A DNA stretch of 64,000 nt from Rheinheimera pleomorphica (GTDB lineage Bacteria; Pseudomonadota; Gammaproteobacteria; Enterobacterales; Alteromonadaceae), in the NCBI RefSeq assembly GCF_011634895.1, contig NZ_SIRR01000003.1:682001-746000 (forward strand), read 5' to 3'. The position numbers and the translations under genes are program-made. Of the stretch, positions 30,508-40,460 are shown piece by piece. Positions within the stretch are counted from its first letter, which is position 1, and each line of letters starts with the position of its first letter. Below the pieces are notes generated by a model. It saw only the letters and a program-made list of their open reading frames with translations. It had not been told where the DNA came from and did not search any database.

Positions 30508-31146
30508 ATGGCTGTTGCAACCTCACGCAGCGCTGCGGTGCTGGCGCAAAAATTACACAGCGAAGGCATTACGCAGCCGCAGGTACTGGCGGCTATAGCC
30601 AATACCCCCAGGCATTTGTTTGTTGAAGCGGTGCTGGCACATAAAGCTTATGAAAATACCGCCTTGCCGATTGGCCAAGGCCAGACTATTTCGCAGCCTT
30701 ATATCGTTGCCCGGATGACTGAACTGCTGCTACAGGATAAAGCCGCTGGAAAACTGCTGGAAATTGGCACCGGTTCTGGCTATCAAACCGCTATTCTGGC
30801 GCGGTTATTTCCACATGTCTGCAGTGTTGAGCGCATTAAAGCCTTGCAGTTTCAGGCTAAGCGCCGTCTGCAGCAGCTGGACTTGCACAATGTATCAATG
30901 AAACATGGCGATGGCTGGCAGGGCTGGCCAAGTAAGGCGCCCTTTGACAGCATTATTGTCACTGCGGCGCCCACCGAGGTGCCGGTAGCGCTGTTGCAAC
31001 AGCTTAGCGAGGGCGGCCGCTTGGTTATTCCGGTGGGTGCCCAGGAGCAGGTGTTGCGGGTCTATCAGCGCAGTGGCGATGACTTTAGCTGCCGCGATAT
31101 CGAAGCGGTGCGGTTTGTGCCATTAGTGCCGGGCGAACTGGCCTGA
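30508..31146 (+). CDS. pcm: Protein-L-isoaspartate O-methyltransferase
   Basis: SAM-dependent repair of isoaspartyl residues in aged proteins, 212 residues. The family motifs [38 protein letters not shown] and the SAM loop [14 protein letters not shown] are intact. It sits between surE and the popT-type gene, in the rpoS neighbourhood. Confidence 0.97.
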   Translation: MAVATSRSAAVLAQKLHSEGITQPQVLAAIANTPRHLFVEAVLAHKAYENTALPIGQGQTISQPYIVARMTELLLQDKAAGKLLEIGTGSGYQTAILARLFPHVCSVERIKALQFQAKRRLQQLDLHNVSMKHGDGWQGWPSKAPFDSIIVTAAPTEVPVALLQQLSEGGRLVIPVGAQEQVLRVYQRSGDDFSCRDIEAVRFVPLVPGELA

Positions 31147-31159
31147 GCAAGGAAAGGTG

Positions 31160-32056
31160 ATGCAGTATATTCAATGGATTATTAAAGGGTTGGCGATGGG
31201 CGCTGCCGACGTGGTGCCCGGTGTATCTGGCGGCACACTGGCCTTTATTCTGGGTATTTATGAGCGGCTGCTGGCGGCGATCAGTAACTGTAACCTGGCT
31301 GCGCTGCATTTGTTGCTCCGCGGCCGCGTCAGGCAAGCCTGGCAGCAGATAGATGGCACTTTTCTGTTGTGTCTATTCGGTGGCGTCTTACTGAGTATCT
31401 TTTCGCTGGCCGGTGTTATTACCTATTTGCTGGTGCACCGGCCTATCCCATTGTGGGCACTGTTTTGTGCGCTGATTATCACCGCCTTGCCCCATCTGTG
31501 CGCCAGTGTACGCTGGAATGCCTGGCGTTTGTTGTTGTGCGCACTGGGTGTAGTGTTTGCTGTGCTGGTGGGCATGCTGACACCGCGTGAGCTGGAACCG
31601 CAGGCCTGGATGTTCTTTGTCGCCGGTGCAGTGGCGATTTGTGCGATGATTTTACCCGGCATTTCTGGCAGCTTTATTCTATTGATGTCTGGTATGTATG
31701 CGCCGGTGTTGCTGGCTGTAACACAGTTGCAATTGGGCATCTTGTCATTATTTATGCTGGGCTGCATTATTGGTTTGTTAAGTTTTTCGCGCTTGCTGAA
31801 CTGGTTGCTTCGGCACTACCATGATGCCAGCCTGGCGCTATTGATTGGTGTGGTGATCGGCGCCCTGTACCGTATCTGGCCCTGGCAGGCCGGACAGCAG
31901 CTGTATTTGCCCTGGCATTACGCCAGCGAAGTGGGCCCGGCCGATGGCCTGGTTGCAGCATTAAGTGCCCTGGCGGGTGTCGCGTTAATGCTGTTATTGC
32001 TGAATATGGAAAAATGGCTGCAAGTGGCCAGCCAACCGGTATCGACGCCAGACTGA
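31160..32056 (+). CDS. popT: DUF368 undecaprenyl-phosphate translocase
   Basis: A polytopic inner-membrane protein of 298 residues with about eight to nine helices. The DUF368 signature is KGLAMGAADVVPGVSGGTLAF at residues 9-29, and a second half repeats the pattern in CAMILPGISGSFILLMSGMY. DUF368 proteins were shown to recycle the C55-P lipid carrier across the membrane (PopT). The ATG at 31160 has AAGGAAAGG upstream, and a GTG precedes it directly at 31157. It follows pcm in the surE operon and precedes nlpD. Confidence 0.9.
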   Translation: MQYIQWIIKGLAMGAADVVPGVSGGTLAFILGIYERLLAAISNCNLAALHLLLRGRVRQAWQQIDGTFLLCLFGGVLLSIFSLAGVITYLLVHRPIPLWALFCALIITALPHLCASVRWNAWRLLLCALGVVFAVLVGMLTPRELEPQAWMFFVAGAVAICAMILPGISGSFILLMSGMYAPVLLAVTQLQLGILSLFMLGCIIGLLSFSRLLNWLLRHYHDASLALLIGVVIGALYRIWPWQAGQQLYLPWHYASEVGPADGLVAALSALAGVALMLLLLNMEKWLQVASQPVSTPD

Positions 32057-32114
32057 AAAGGAGCCAGCTATCCGTTGTTCTGCTAAGCACACTGCAAAAA
32101 CAGGGAGTCACTTA

Positions 32115-32981
32115 ATGCTGTGTCATGCCGGCAAGCTGGGGATATTACTCTTGCTGTTCGTGCTGCAGGGCTGTTCGTCGCGCACGGCACCGGCACCGGT
32201 CACCACGCTGGAGCTTAGAGAGAATTTTTATCAGCAGCGCAACCGAGGTAGCTTAAATGCCAGCAGTTATAAAGTGCAGCGCGGCGATACCCTGTATGCC
32301 ATTGCTTTTCGTGCCGGTAAAGATGTACGTGAACTGGCGGGCATTAACGGCATTGCCAGCCCTTACACCATTTACCCGGGCCAAACGTTAAAACTGAGCG
32401 GCAGTGTCAAAAAACCGGCCAGCAAGCGCGCTGTTGTCAGCAAAAAGGCGCCAACGCCAACACAAAATACAAATAAGAATAATTCAAGCCAAGTAAAATC
32501 AAATAGTTCGGTAAAACCGGCTAAACCTGTTGCACCAAAAAATCAAAAGGGTTATGTTCAGACAGGTGTCAATAGCGATAAAAAAACCGCGAATCCTACC
32601 TTAAATAGGGATTTAGTGCAATGGCAGTGGCCGGTTAAAGGTAAAATTATTTCCGGCTTCTCGCATCAGCAGCATGGTAATAAAGGGGTGGATATCGCCG
32701 GTCGCGAAGGCAACAGGGTTAATGCCGCCGCCAGTGGACAGGTGGTTTACGCCGGTAATGCGCTGCGTGGGTACGGCAACTTAGTGATTATTAAACACAA
32801 TGATGATTATCTAAGCGCTTATGCCCATAACCGCACATTGCTGGTAAAAGAAAAGCAGATGGTAACGGCAGGGCAGCAGATCGCAGAGTTGGGCAGTACT
32901 GATGCCACCGATCCGCGTCTGCATTTTGAAATTCGGTTTCGTGGCAGCTCCGTTGACCCGTTAAAATATTTACCAAAATAA
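32115..32981 (+). CDS. nlpD: NlpD, LysM/M23 lipoprotein
   Basis: Outer-membrane lipoprotein that activates the amidase AmiC at division, 288 residues. Lipobox LQGC (Cys19). LysM domain at about 53-97 ([19 protein letters not shown], then YPGQTLKL), a Lys/Asn/Ser-rich linker, and a C-terminal LytM (M23) domain at about 170-288 ([15 protein letters not shown]). The usual metal ligands of active M23 peptidases are incomplete (GNKGVDIAG), as in NlpD-type activators. In relatives a main rpoS promoter lies within nlpD. Confidence 0.95.
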   Translation: MLCHAGKLGILLLLFVLQGCSSRTAPAPVTTLELRENFYQQRNRGSLNASSYKVQRGDTLYAIAFRAGKDVRELAGINGIASPYTIYPGQTLKLSGSVKKPASKRAVVSKKAPTPTQNTNKNNSSQVKSNSSVKPAKPVAPKNQKGYVQTGVNSDKKTANPTLNRDLVQWQWPVKGKIISGFSHQQHGNKGVDIAGREGNRVNAAASGQVVYAGNALRGYGNLVIIKHNDDYLSAYAHNRTLLVKEKQMVTAGQQIAELGSTDATDPRLHFEIRFRGSSVDPLKYLPK

Positions 32982-33064
32982 TAAGATCGAACATAAGTAT
33001 TATCAGGAATGGATGCGATAGCGCTTGCAAAGCCCCAACACCCTGTAGACGTGGGAGAAAGGAT

Positions 33065-34054
33065 ATGGGACAAAAAAGTGACGATGAAGTAGTAGAGTAT
33101 AAAGACGACGATTTAACAGACGATGTACTGCTGGAAGATGACACTGAACCAGATGCGGCTGCATTGGCACAGGAAGACAGCATTGCTGATGATATTTTTG
33201 CCCGTGATGACAGCCACAAGGCGATGGACGCCACACAAATTTACCTTGGTGAAATCGGCTTTTCGCCGTTACTTTCTGCTGAAGAGGAAGTGTATTTTTC
33301 CCGTCTGGCGTTAAAAGGTGATCAGGCTGCGCGCAAGCGCATGATTGAAAGCAATTTACGTTTAGTGGTTAAAATTGCCCGCCGCTATATTAACCGCGGT
33401 TTAGCCTTGCTAGATCTGATTGAAGAGGGCAATCTGGGCCTGATCCGCGCAGTAGAAAAGTTTGACCCCGAGCGCGGCTTCCGCTTTTCTACCTATGCTA
33501 CCTGGTGGATCCGTCAAACCATTGAACGGGCCATTATGAACCAAACCCGCACCATACGTTTACCTATTCATGTGGTGAAAGAGCTGAATATCTACCTGCG
33601 TGCGGCCCGTGAGTTGTCGCAGAAGCTGGACCATGAACCGACACCGGAAGAAATTGCCTTTTCGTTAGACAGGCCGGTAGAAGAAGTGCGTAAAATGCTG
33701 AAGTTAAATGAAAAAATAACTTCAGTGGATACCCCGGTTGCCGGCGCGTCAGAAAAGCAATTGCTGGATGTGATCGCCGATGAAAAGGAGCTGGGGCCGG
33801 AAACTGAGCTGCAGGATGAAGATATCCGCCAGCATTTGGTGGTGTGGTTAAATGAACTAAACCCAAAACAACGCGAAGTGTTGGCACGGCGCTTTGGTTT
33901 GCTGGGCTATGAGCCATCGACCCTGGAAGATGTTGGCCATGAAATTGGCTTAACCCGGGAGCGGGTGCGGCAAATTCAGGTAGAGGCGCTACGCCGTCTG
34001 CGTGAAATTGTGACCCATCAGGGCCTGAATATTGAAACCCTGTTTCAGGAATAA
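33065..34054 (+). CDS. rpoS: RNA polymerase sigma factor RpoS
   Basis: Stationary-phase and general stress sigma-38, 329 residues. An acidic N-terminus (residues 4-60) leads to regions 1.2 ([16 protein letters not shown]), 2.1-2.4 ([44 protein letters not shown]), region 3 and region 4.2 ([20 protein letters not shown]). It follows nlpD as usual. The 83-base leader has no obvious hairpin of the E. coli Hfq/sRNA type that I could establish. A terminator follows. Confidence 0.98.
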   Translation: MGQKSDDEVVEYKDDDLTDDVLLEDDTEPDAAALAQEDSIADDIFARDDSHKAMDATQIYLGEIGFSPLLSAEEEVYFSRLALKGDQAARKRMIESNLRLVVKIARRYINRGLALLDLIEEGNLGLIRAVEKFDPERGFRFSTYATWWIRQTIERAIMNQTRTIRLPIHVVKELNIYLRAARELSQKLDHEPTPEEIAFSLDRPVEEVRKMLKLNEKITSVDTPVAGASEKQLLDVIADEKELGPETELQDEDIRQHLVVWLNELNPKQREVLARRFGLLGYEPSTLEDVGHEIGLTRERVRQIQVEALRRLREIVTHQGLNIETLFQE

Positions 34055-34073
34055 AGCTATTTAACCCCGGGTT

Positions 34074-34103
34074 CAGGGCGCTTCAGGCGCCCTGCCTGTT
34101 TTT
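34074..34103 (+). terminator. Intrinsic terminator after rpoS
   Basis: CAGGGCGC and GCGCCCTG form an 8-bp stem with a 5-base loop, followed by CCTGTTTTTA. It lies 20 bases after the rpoS stop and overlaps the 3' end of the convergent gntR-type gene, whose last codons it encodes. Confidence 0.65.
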
Positions 34104-34724
34104 AAGGTGCTGTGTCAGCAAAGCGCTGGCGTCACAGATATGTTGTTGCAGTAAATGGCAGGCGGCATCGGTCTGGCGTTGACGCAGCAGGTTGATCAGC
34201 TGTTGATGCTCTGCAGCGCTGGTATCGGTATAAGCCAGTACCTGCTCCTGATAACCCAGATAACGCGCCACCTGTTGGTGCAGTTGATCCAGCAGGCGCA
34301 GTAAGTGTACTTTGCCGCAAGGCTGGTACAACAGGCGGTGAAATTGCCAGTTTAACTCGCCGCGCTGATAGCTTGGCATATTCGTCTGCTGCGCCAGCTG
34401 GCGTAATACATCTTCTGCTTGTCCAAGTTGGCTGAAACTAAGCTCAGACGCCGCCAGGCGCAATGCCAGTGGCTCCAGTTGCAGCCGTAGCATACACAGC
34501 TCTTCGGCTTCAGCCACGCTAAAAGGGGCCACCTGCATACCGGCTTTACCATGGGCGCTTAGCCAGCCTTCGCTGATTAGCTGTTGCTGTGCATCGCGCA
34601 CGACGATGCGGCTAACGCTATAGTGCGCTGCCAACTGCTGTTGGGTCAGCACCTGCGCCGGCGCCCAGTGCTGCAGCTGAATATCCTGCTTTAATTGCTG
34701 ATACAGTTGCTGTTTCTTCAGCAT
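34083..34724 (-). CDS. GntR-family regulator with FCD domain
   Basis: 213 residues. An N-terminal winged helix (about 5-70: TQQQLAAHYSVSRIVVRDAQQQL) of the GntR class is followed by a helical FCD ligand-binding domain with candidate metal ligands (NWQFHRLLY, SAAEHQQL, QQHICD). It is encoded directly after a BenE transporter gene with a one-base overlap (TAATG), so it probably controls that transporter. A near-perfect palindrome upstream of the transporter is the likely operator. The effector may be an aromatic acid, inferred only from the neighbour. Confidence 0.85.
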   Translation of the reverse strand: MLKKQQLYQQLKQDIQLQHWAPAQVLTQQQLAAHYSVSRIVVRDAQQQLISEGWLSAHGKAGMQVAPFSVAEAEELCMLRLQLEPLALRLAASELSFSQLGQAEDVLRQLAQQTNMPSYQRGELNWQFHRLLYQPCGKVHLLRLLDQLHQQVARYLGYQEQVLAYTDTSAAEHQQLINLLRQRQTDAACHLLQQHICDASALLTQHLKNRQGA

Positions 34725-35887
34725 TAGCGTCTCCGGCTATTGAGCAATAACAAGCTGATAGCGCCGGCGACAATGCCCCAAAATGCCGCGGCTATGCCAA
34801 GGAAACTGACACCGCTGGCGGTGACGAGCAGCGTGATAATGGCCGCTTCGCGATGTTCTCCTTCTGCCGTGGCAACGGCCAGATTGGCGCCTATGGTACC
34901 AAGCAGTGCCAGGCCAGCCAGGGCCGCAATCATTTCGCCGGGGAAGGCAGCAAATAAGGCCACGACAGTCGCGCCGGCCAAACCAAACAGCAGATAAAAT
35001 ACTCCGGCCGCGATACCGGCGATATAGCGTTTGTCTTTATCCGGATGCGCTTCAGCACCCGTGCAGATGGCCGCGGTAATAGCAGCCAGATTAATGGAAA
35101 ACGCGCCCCAGGGCGCCAGCATTAGGGTAGCGACGGCGGTACTGCTAATCAGCGGTGACACCGGGGTGTGATAGCCACTGCTGCGGATCACGGCAACGCC
35201 GGGGATATTCTGCGATGCCATGGTAACGAGCAGCAGCGGCAGCCCCACGCCGAGTAAGGCGCTGAGTGACCAGTGTGGCGTGATCCAGACCGGTGTGGTA
35301 AGGCTCAGTGTTATCGCGCTGTAGTCAAATTGGCCTTGCAGCAAGACACCGGCCAAACCGGTAACTAAAACCCATAAAATGGCATAGCGTGGTGAAAAGC
35401 GTTTCGCCAGCAAGTAACTTAAACACATCAGGCCAACCAGCAGCAGTTGCTGTTGCAGCGAGGTAAAAATAGTCAGGCCAAATTGCAGTAAAATACCGGC
35501 CAGCATAGCGCTGGCCAGTGGTAGCGGAATTAACCGGGTCAGTTTATCAAACCAGCCCGTTAAGCCAATAATAACGCCAAGTGCGGCGGTAAAGATAAAT
35601 ACCGCTGTGGCTTCATGGATGGTTAGCCCCTGCAGGCTGGTCGCCAGCAGCGCCGCCCCCGGCGTAGACCAGGCAGTAATAACCGGCGCTTTGTAATACC
35701 AGGATAAACCAATACAAGTAGCAGCCATGCCAATGCCCAGTGCCAGCAACCAGGAGGCCATCATGTCTTGTGTGGCTCCTGCGGCAGCGGCGGCCTGTAA
35801 CACTATCGCCACCGAACTGGCAAAGCCAACCAGCACGGCGACAAAGCCGGCGACCACGGCCGACAGACTCAGATCTTTAATCAGCAT
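34724..35887 (-). CDS. benE: BenE-family benzoate/H+ symporter
   Basis: A polytopic inner-membrane transporter of 387 residues with about 12 helices and the BenE pattern: FVAVLVGFASSVAIVLQAAAAAG at the start, AWSTPGAALLA, and QNIPGVAVIRSSGYHTPVSP in the middle. Family members take up benzoate or related acids. No benzoate catabolism genes are in the window, so the true substrate is open. It shares an operon with the GntR regulator. Confidence 0.88.
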   Translation of the reverse strand: MLIKDLSLSAVVAGFVAVLVGFASSVAIVLQAAAAAGATQDMMASWLLALGIGMAATCIGLSWYYKAPVITAWSTPGAALLATSLQGLTIHEATAVFIFTAALGVIIGLTGWFDKLTRLIPLPLASAMLAGILLQFGLTIFTSLQQQLLLVGLMCLSYLLAKRFSPRYAILWVLVTGLAGVLLQGQFDYSAITLSLTTPVWITPHWSLSALLGVGLPLLLVTMASQNIPGVAVIRSSGYHTPVSPLISSTAVATLMLAPWGAFSINLAAITAAICTGAEAHPDKDKRYIAGIAAGVFYLLFGLAGATVVALFAAFPGEMIAALAGLALLGTIGANLAVATAEGEHREAAIITLLVTASGVSFLGIAAAFWGIVAGAISLLLLNSRRR

Positions 35888-35922
35888 AAACTTGCTCGAG
35901 CAGTAAAAAGTATACTTAATTT

Positions 35923-35938
35923 AAAATGTATACATTTT
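35923..35938. promoter_or_regulatory. Palindromic operator candidate for the GntR regulator
   Basis: AAAATGTATACATTTT is a perfect 16-bp palindrome, 36 bases upstream of the benE start. TGT-AT-ACA fits the GT-N3-AC type core favoured by FadR-class GntR regulators. A second GTATAC is at 35910-35915, between the palindrome and the gene. The position would block a promoter reading toward benE, consistent with autoregulated repression. Confidence 0.55.
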
Positions 35939-36004
35939 TTGTCAAGCTAAAAGCTGCTTTGTTATGAGCGCTTCAGCGAGAATCGGTTTACCCTAAGCTA
36001 ACCG

Positions 36005-36080
36005 TTGCAGGCCTGGATGGCCGAATCGAGCCCCCAGGGATGGGTTCACGGCGTGTTGGCGTGGGTATGCCGGTTCGTGG
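36005..36080. repeat. Candidate dispersed intergenic repeat downstream of mutS
   Basis: The stretch with GAGCCCCCAGGGATGGGTTC, ACGGCGTGTTGGCGTGGG and CCGGTTCGTGG has the look of the GC-rich short repeats scattered between genes in marine gammaproteobacteria. It is not coding and is more GC-rich than the rest of this 200-base gap. It lies after the mutS stop (minus strand). Its copy number cannot be judged from one window, since no second copy was noticed here. Confidence 0.35.
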
Positions 36081-36087
36081 CATTAAA

Positions 36088-38661
36088 CTACAGCTCTTGT
36101 TTCAATTTGTACAACAGCTCCAGCGCCTGACGGGCGCTTAAGTCGTCCGGGTTTATATCGCGCAGCTGCGCTACTACCGGGTGTTCGGCGTCCAGCAGGC
36201 TTAGCTGTGGTTGCGCGGCGACAGGAGCTGGCTTTGCTGCTGCGCTGTTGCTGTGCTGTTCCAGTTCACTCAGTTTATGCCGTGCGTGCTTAATAACGGC
36301 TTTCGGTACACCTGCCAGCTGAGCGACCTGCAAGCCAAAGCTTTTGCTGGCAGCGCCTTCCTGTACATGGTGCATAAATACGATATCGTCGCCATGCTCT
36401 ACCGCATCCAGATGCACATTGGCCAGGTTGGGCAGTTGCTCTGCCAGTTCTGTCAGCTCAAAGTAATGTGTGGCAAACAAGGTTAAGGCTTTAATCTTGC
36501 TGGCCAGATAGTCAGCGCAGGCCCAGGCTAAACTTAAGCCATCAAAGGTGCTGGTCCCGCGGCCTATTTCGTCCATCAGCACCAGGCTGTGCTCAGTGGC
36601 ATGGTGCAAAATGGTGGCGGTTTCGGTCATTTCTACCATAAAGGTTGAGCGGCCGGAGGCCAAATCGTCTGAGGCACCAATACGGGTAAAAATGCGATCG
36701 ACCGGGCCAATAATGGCCTTATCGGCCGGCACAAAGCAACCAATATAGGCCATCAGCACGATAAGGGCAGTTTGGCGCATATAGGTGGATTTACCGCCCA
36801 TATTGGGGCCGGTGATCATCAGCATCCGCCTGTTGCTGGTTAAACTTAGCGGGTTGGCAATAAAGGGCTCACTCAGCACCTGCTCGACAACTGGGTGGCG
36901 GCCTTGTTCCAGCTCGATGCCGGTCGTGGCGCTAAGTTGCGGCCGGCTGTAGTTTAAGCTGTCGGCGCGCTCGCTAAAGTTACATAGCACATCCAGTTCG
37001 GCCAGCGCTTGCGCCAGCTGCTGTAGCATCGCCAGATGGGGCGCCGTTAAGTCAAACAGCTGTTCATATAACTGTTTTTCCAGCGCTAAGGCTTTGCTCT
37101 GGCTGCCCAGTACTTTGTCTTCGTATTCTTTTAACTCCGGAATGATATAGCGCTCGTTATTTTTAAGGGTCTGGCGGCGCACATATTCCGGCGGTACTTT
37201 CGTATCAGCGCTGCGGCCCGTTTCAATATAGTAGCCATGCACGCGGTTAAAGCCGACCTTTAACGACGCTATGCCAGTACGCTCACGTTCGCGCAGCTCC
37301 AGTTGCTCTAAATAATCGGTTGCCCCTTGCGATAAGGCCCGCCACTGATCCAGCTCGGCATCATAGCCCGGCGCTATAACACCGCCGTCGCGAATAAGTA
37401 CGGGTGGAGTGTCGACAATGGCGCGTTCTAACAGTTGACACAAGTCGGGCAAGGGCGCGGCCGAGCGGCTGATCTGCTGCAGCAAACTGCTTTGCAATAG
37501 ACCAAGCTGCGGTGTCAGCTGCGGCAATTGCTGTAACGCCTGACGCAAACGGGCAAAGTCGCGCGGTCTGGCGCTTCTCAGTGCTAAGCGGGCAATGACC
37601 CGCTCTATATCACCAATCTGTTTTAGCAGCGGCTGCAGGGTGTCATAGTGACTGTCTAATTCGGCAACGGCATCTAAGCGGGCATTAACCTGTGCCTGAT
37701 CCCGTAGCGGGGCATGGATCCAACGTTTTAGCAGGCGCGAGCCCATGGCAGTTTGGCTGCGGTCCAGCACAGCGGCCAGAGTATGTTCGTAGTTACCGGC
37801 TAAATTTTGCGTCAGTTCCAGATTGCGCCGGGTAGCGGCGTCCAGCACGATATTATCCTGACTACGCTCGAGCGCAATGGCGCGAATATGCGGCAAGGCA
37901 GCGCGCTGAGTGTCTTTAACGTACTGCATCACGCAGCCGGCGGCCATTAATGCCACCGGCGCGTCTTCGACGCCAAAACTGAGCAAATCTTTAGTGGCAA
38001 ACTGCTGGCATAGCAAACGTTTGGCGGTGGCTTGTTCAAACTCCCACATGGGGCGACGGCGCGCGCCTTTGCGTTTTTCGACCAGATTAAGGTCGGTAAA
38101 GTCTTCCGGATAGAGCAGTTCTGCCGGGTTTAACCGCTGTAGCAAGGCGGCTAAATCGTCACTGTTATCTACCTGATTCAGTAAAAAACGGCCGCTGCTG
38201 ATATCCAGCTGCGCCAGGCCGTACTGACCACGTAACTGAGCAATGGCACACAGCAAATTGTCCTGCCGTTCATTCAGCAAGGCCTCATCGGTTACCGTGC
38301 CGGGGGTAACAATGCGTACCACTTTACGTTCAACCGGCCCTTTACTGGTCGCCGGATCGCCGATTTGCTCGCAAATAGCGACTGACTCACCCAATTGCAC
38401 CAGACGGGCTAAATAGCCCTCAACGGCATGATAAGGCACACCCGCCATCGGAATAGGGGTGCCGGCACTTTGGCCGCGCTTGGTCAGCGAGATATCTAAT
38501 AACGCCGAGGCACGTTTTGCATCATCAAAAAATAACTCGTAAAAATCGCCCATCCGGTAAAACAGTAAAATATCCGGATGTTCGGCTTTTAATCCCAAAT
38601 ATTGCTGCATCATCGGGGTATGTGCGCTTAAGGCTTGCTCCGTTTTCGTCTGTGACGGCAT
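36088..38661 (-). CDS. mutS: DNA mismatch repair protein MutS
   Basis: Mismatch-recognition ATPase of 857 residues. The mismatch-contact Phe-x-Glu motif is FYELFFDDA near residue 40. The Walker A motif is GPNMGGKST (about 617-625), Walker B is [16 protein letters not shown], and the C-terminal [19 protein letters not shown] helical tail is the dimer/tetramer domain. It is divergent from pncC with a 32-base gap. mutS beside pncC (cinA) and recA is the common gammaproteobacterial order. Confidence 0.98.
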   Translation of the reverse strand: MPSQTKTEQALSAHTPMMQQYLGLKAEHPDILLFYRMGDFYELFFDDAKRASALLDISLTKRGQSAGTPIPMAGVPYHAVEGYLARLVQLGESVAICEQIGDPATSKGPVERKVVRIVTPGTVTDEALLNERQDNLLCAIAQLRGQYGLAQLDISSGRFLLNQVDNSDDLAALLQRLNPAELLYPEDFTDLNLVEKRKGARRRPMWEFEQATAKRLLCQQFATKDLLSFGVEDAPVALMAAGCVMQYVKDTQRAALPHIRAIALERSQDNIVLDAATRRNLELTQNLAGNYEHTLAAVLDRSQTAMGSRLLKRWIHAPLRDQAQVNARLDAVAELDSHYDTLQPLLKQIGDIERVIARLALRSARPRDFARLRQALQQLPQLTPQLGLLQSSLLQQISRSAAPLPDLCQLLERAIVDTPPVLIRDGGVIAPGYDAELDQWRALSQGATDYLEQLELRERERTGIASLKVGFNRVHGYYIETGRSADTKVPPEYVRRQTLKNNERYIIPELKEYEDKVLGSQSKALALEKQLYEQLFDLTAPHLAMLQQLAQALAELDVLCNFSERADSLNYSRPQLSATTGIELEQGRHPVVEQVLSEPFIANPLSLTSNRRMLMITGPNMGGKSTYMRQTALIVLMAYIGCFVPADKAIIGPVDRIFTRIGASDDLASGRSTFMVEMTETATILHHATEHSLVLMDEIGRGTSTFDGLSLAWACADYLASKIKALTLFATHYFELTELAEQLPNLANVHLDAVEHGDDIVFMHHVQEGAASKSFGLQVAQLAGVPKAVIKHARHKLSELEQHSNSAAAKPAPVAAQPQLSLLDAEHPVVAQLRDINPDDLSARQALELLYKLKQEL

Positions 38662-38693
38662 AATGGCGTTCTGTATTCTCTGTTGGATAAAAT

Positions 38694-39194
38694 ATGACGG
38701 TCGCAGCAGACAGCCTGCAGCTGGCGACAGAATTAGGCCAGCTATTATTACGGAAAAAGTACAGTATCACCACTGCTGAATCCTGTACCGGTGGCGGTAT
38801 TGCCTATTGGCTAACCGCTGTGCCTGGCAGTTCGGCTTATGTCGACCGTGGCTTTATTACTTACAGCAATAAAGCCAAGCAACAACTGCTGGCTGTACGC
38901 AGTGCTACCTTATTGCAATTTGGCGCTGTTAGCGAAGAAACGGTACGTGAAATGGCGCAGGGCGCCGCCAAAGCCGCTAATGCGGATATGGCCATAGCGG
39001 TATCAGGCATTGCCGGGCCTGATGGTGGCTCGGTGTATAAACCGGTAGGCACTGTCTGTTTTGGTTTTTGTCTGAATGGCAACCTGGCCAGCAGCCAGCT
39101 GGTGTTTGCCGGTGATCGCGCGCAAATTCGTCAGCAAGCGATAGATTACGCCCTGAAACAAAGCATCGAGCTGTTGACAGCGTTAGCAAACTAG
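38694..39194 (+). CDS. pncC: Nicotinamide-nucleotide amidohydrolase PncC (CinA C-terminal type)
   Basis: Deamidates NMN to nicotinate mononucleotide in the pyridine nucleotide cycle. It has 166 residues: the CinA C-terminal domain alone, as in E. coli YgaD. The catalytic Ser region is [14 protein letters not shown] (about 28-41), followed by [12 protein letters not shown] and [11 protein letters not shown]. It precedes recA, and the recA promoter lies within its 3' end. Confidence 0.94.
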   Translation: MTVAADSLQLATELGQLLLRKKYSITTAESCTGGGIAYWLTAVPGSSAYVDRGFITYSNKAKQQLLAVRSATLLQFGAVSEETVREMAQGAAKAANADMAIAVSGIAGPDGGSVYKPVGTVCFGFCLNGNLASSQLVFAGDRAQIRQQAIDYALKQSIELLTALAN

Positions 39195-39215
39195 ACTACT
39201 GTACGAGCATACAGT
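39174..39215 (+). promoter_or_regulatory. recA promoter with overlapping LexA box
   Basis: A -35 TTGACA (39174-39179) is 17 bases from a -10 TACTGT (39197-39202). A LexA (SOS) box CTGT-N8-ACAG at 39199-39214, extended to TACTGT...ACAGTG, overlaps the -10. LexA binding would therefore block RNA polymerase directly, the expected control of recA. The -35 is inside the last codons of pncC. Confidence 0.9.
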
Positions 39216-39256
39216 GTTAATTGTCCGGCATCCCCGGCTCAACCATGGATATAAAA

Positions 39257-40300
39257 ATGGACGACAATAAACAAAAAGCGCTTAGCGCCGCTTTAGGCCA
39301 GATTGAACGCCAGTTTGGTAAAGGCTCAATTATGCGTTTGGGTGACAGTACAGCGCTGGATATTGCTGCAGTATCTACCGGCTCACTCGGCTTAGATATT
39401 GCCCTTGGCATCGGCGGCTTACCTTATGGCCGCATTGTAGAAATATACGGCCCTGAATCATCAGGTAAAACCACCCTTACATTACAAGTCATTGCCGAAG
39501 CGCAAAAAGCCGGTAAGACCTGTGCCTTTATCGATGCTGAGCACGCGCTGGATCCGGTTTATGCGAAAAAGCTTGGCGTGAATGTCGACCAGTTACTGGT
39601 ATCTCAGCCGGATACCGGTGAGCAGGCACTGGAAATTTGCGACATGTTGGTGCGCTCAGCTGCGGTAGATGTGGTGATTGTCGACTCGGTTGCGGCACTG
39701 ACGCCCAAAGCGGAAATTGAAGGTGACATGGGCGACAGCCATATGGGCTTGCAGGCGCGGTTAATGTCGCAGGCACTGCGTAAGTTAACGGCCAATATTA
39801 AACGCTCTAACACGCTGTGTATCTTTATCAACCAGATCCGTATGAAGATCGGTGTTATGTTCGGTAACCCGGAAACCACCACCGGCGGTAATGCGCTGAA
39901 GTTCTACGCCTCAGTGCGGCTGGATATCCGCCGTATTGGCTCGGTAAAAGAAGGTGATGAGATCACCGGTAATGAAACCCGGGTTAAGGTAGTGAAAAAC
40001 AAAGTGGCGCCACCGTTTAAACAGGCAGAGTTTATTATTCAGTACGGCGCTGGCATTAATAAGCTGGGCGAGCTGATTGATTTAGGTGTAGCCCAGGGCT
40101 TAGTGGATAAAGCCGGTGCCTGGTATGCGTATCAGGGCAACAAGATTGGTCAGGGTAAGGCCAATGCAATGAAGTTTTTAGCTGATAATCAGCCAATTGC
40201 CGATGAGATTGAAAAGGAACTGCGCGCCCGTCTGTTACTGAAACCGGGTGAAAAGCCGATAGAAGAGAGCATTCCTGAGGCGTTTGAAGCCGACTTATAA
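39257..40300 (+). CDS. recA: Recombinase RecA
   Basis: Strand-exchange ATPase and SOS co-protease, 347 residues from ATG 39257 ([20 protein letters not shown]); an ATG at 39245 would add four residues. Walker A is GPESSGKTT, Walker B is VIVDSV, DNA-binding loops L1 ([18 protein letters not shown]) and L2 ([22 protein letters not shown]) are intact. Controlled by the LexA box just upstream. A terminator follows and no recX was found downstream, unlike the E. coli recA-recX order. Confidence 0.98.
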   Translation: MDDNKQKALSAALGQIERQFGKGSIMRLGDSTALDIAAVSTGSLGLDIALGIGGLPYGRIVEIYGPESSGKTTLTLQVIAEAQKAGKTCAFIDAEHALDPVYAKKLGVNVDQLLVSQPDTGEQALEICDMLVRSAAVDVVIVDSVAALTPKAEIEGDMGDSHMGLQARLMSQALRKLTANIKRSNTLCIFINQIRMKIGVMFGNPETTTGGNALKFYASVRLDIRRIGSVKEGDEITGNETRVKVVKNKVAPPFKQAEFIIQYGAGINKLGELIDLGVAQGLVDKAGAWYAYQGNKIGQGKANAMKFLADNQPIADEIEKELRARLLLKPGEKPIEESIPEAFEADL

Positions 40301-40322
40301 ACGCTGTTCATCTAAGGTTAAT

Positions 40323-40349
40323 AAAGCCAGCTTATGCTGGCTTTTTTTG
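40323..40349 (+). terminator. Intrinsic terminator after recA
   Basis: AAAGCCAGC and GCTGGCTTT form a 9-bp stem with a TTAT loop followed by a T run (TTTTTTT in total). It separates recA from the downstream envelope-system operon. Confidence 0.88.
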
Positions 40350-40460
40350 TAATAATTTTTAGCTTGCTCTGTTGTGATGGCAGCGATAAGCTGTGGGCAT
40401 CGCCAGTGTGGCGGCTCCTGTGAATATAAGCCTGCGGATAACGCTAGCCGGTGTAAAATA

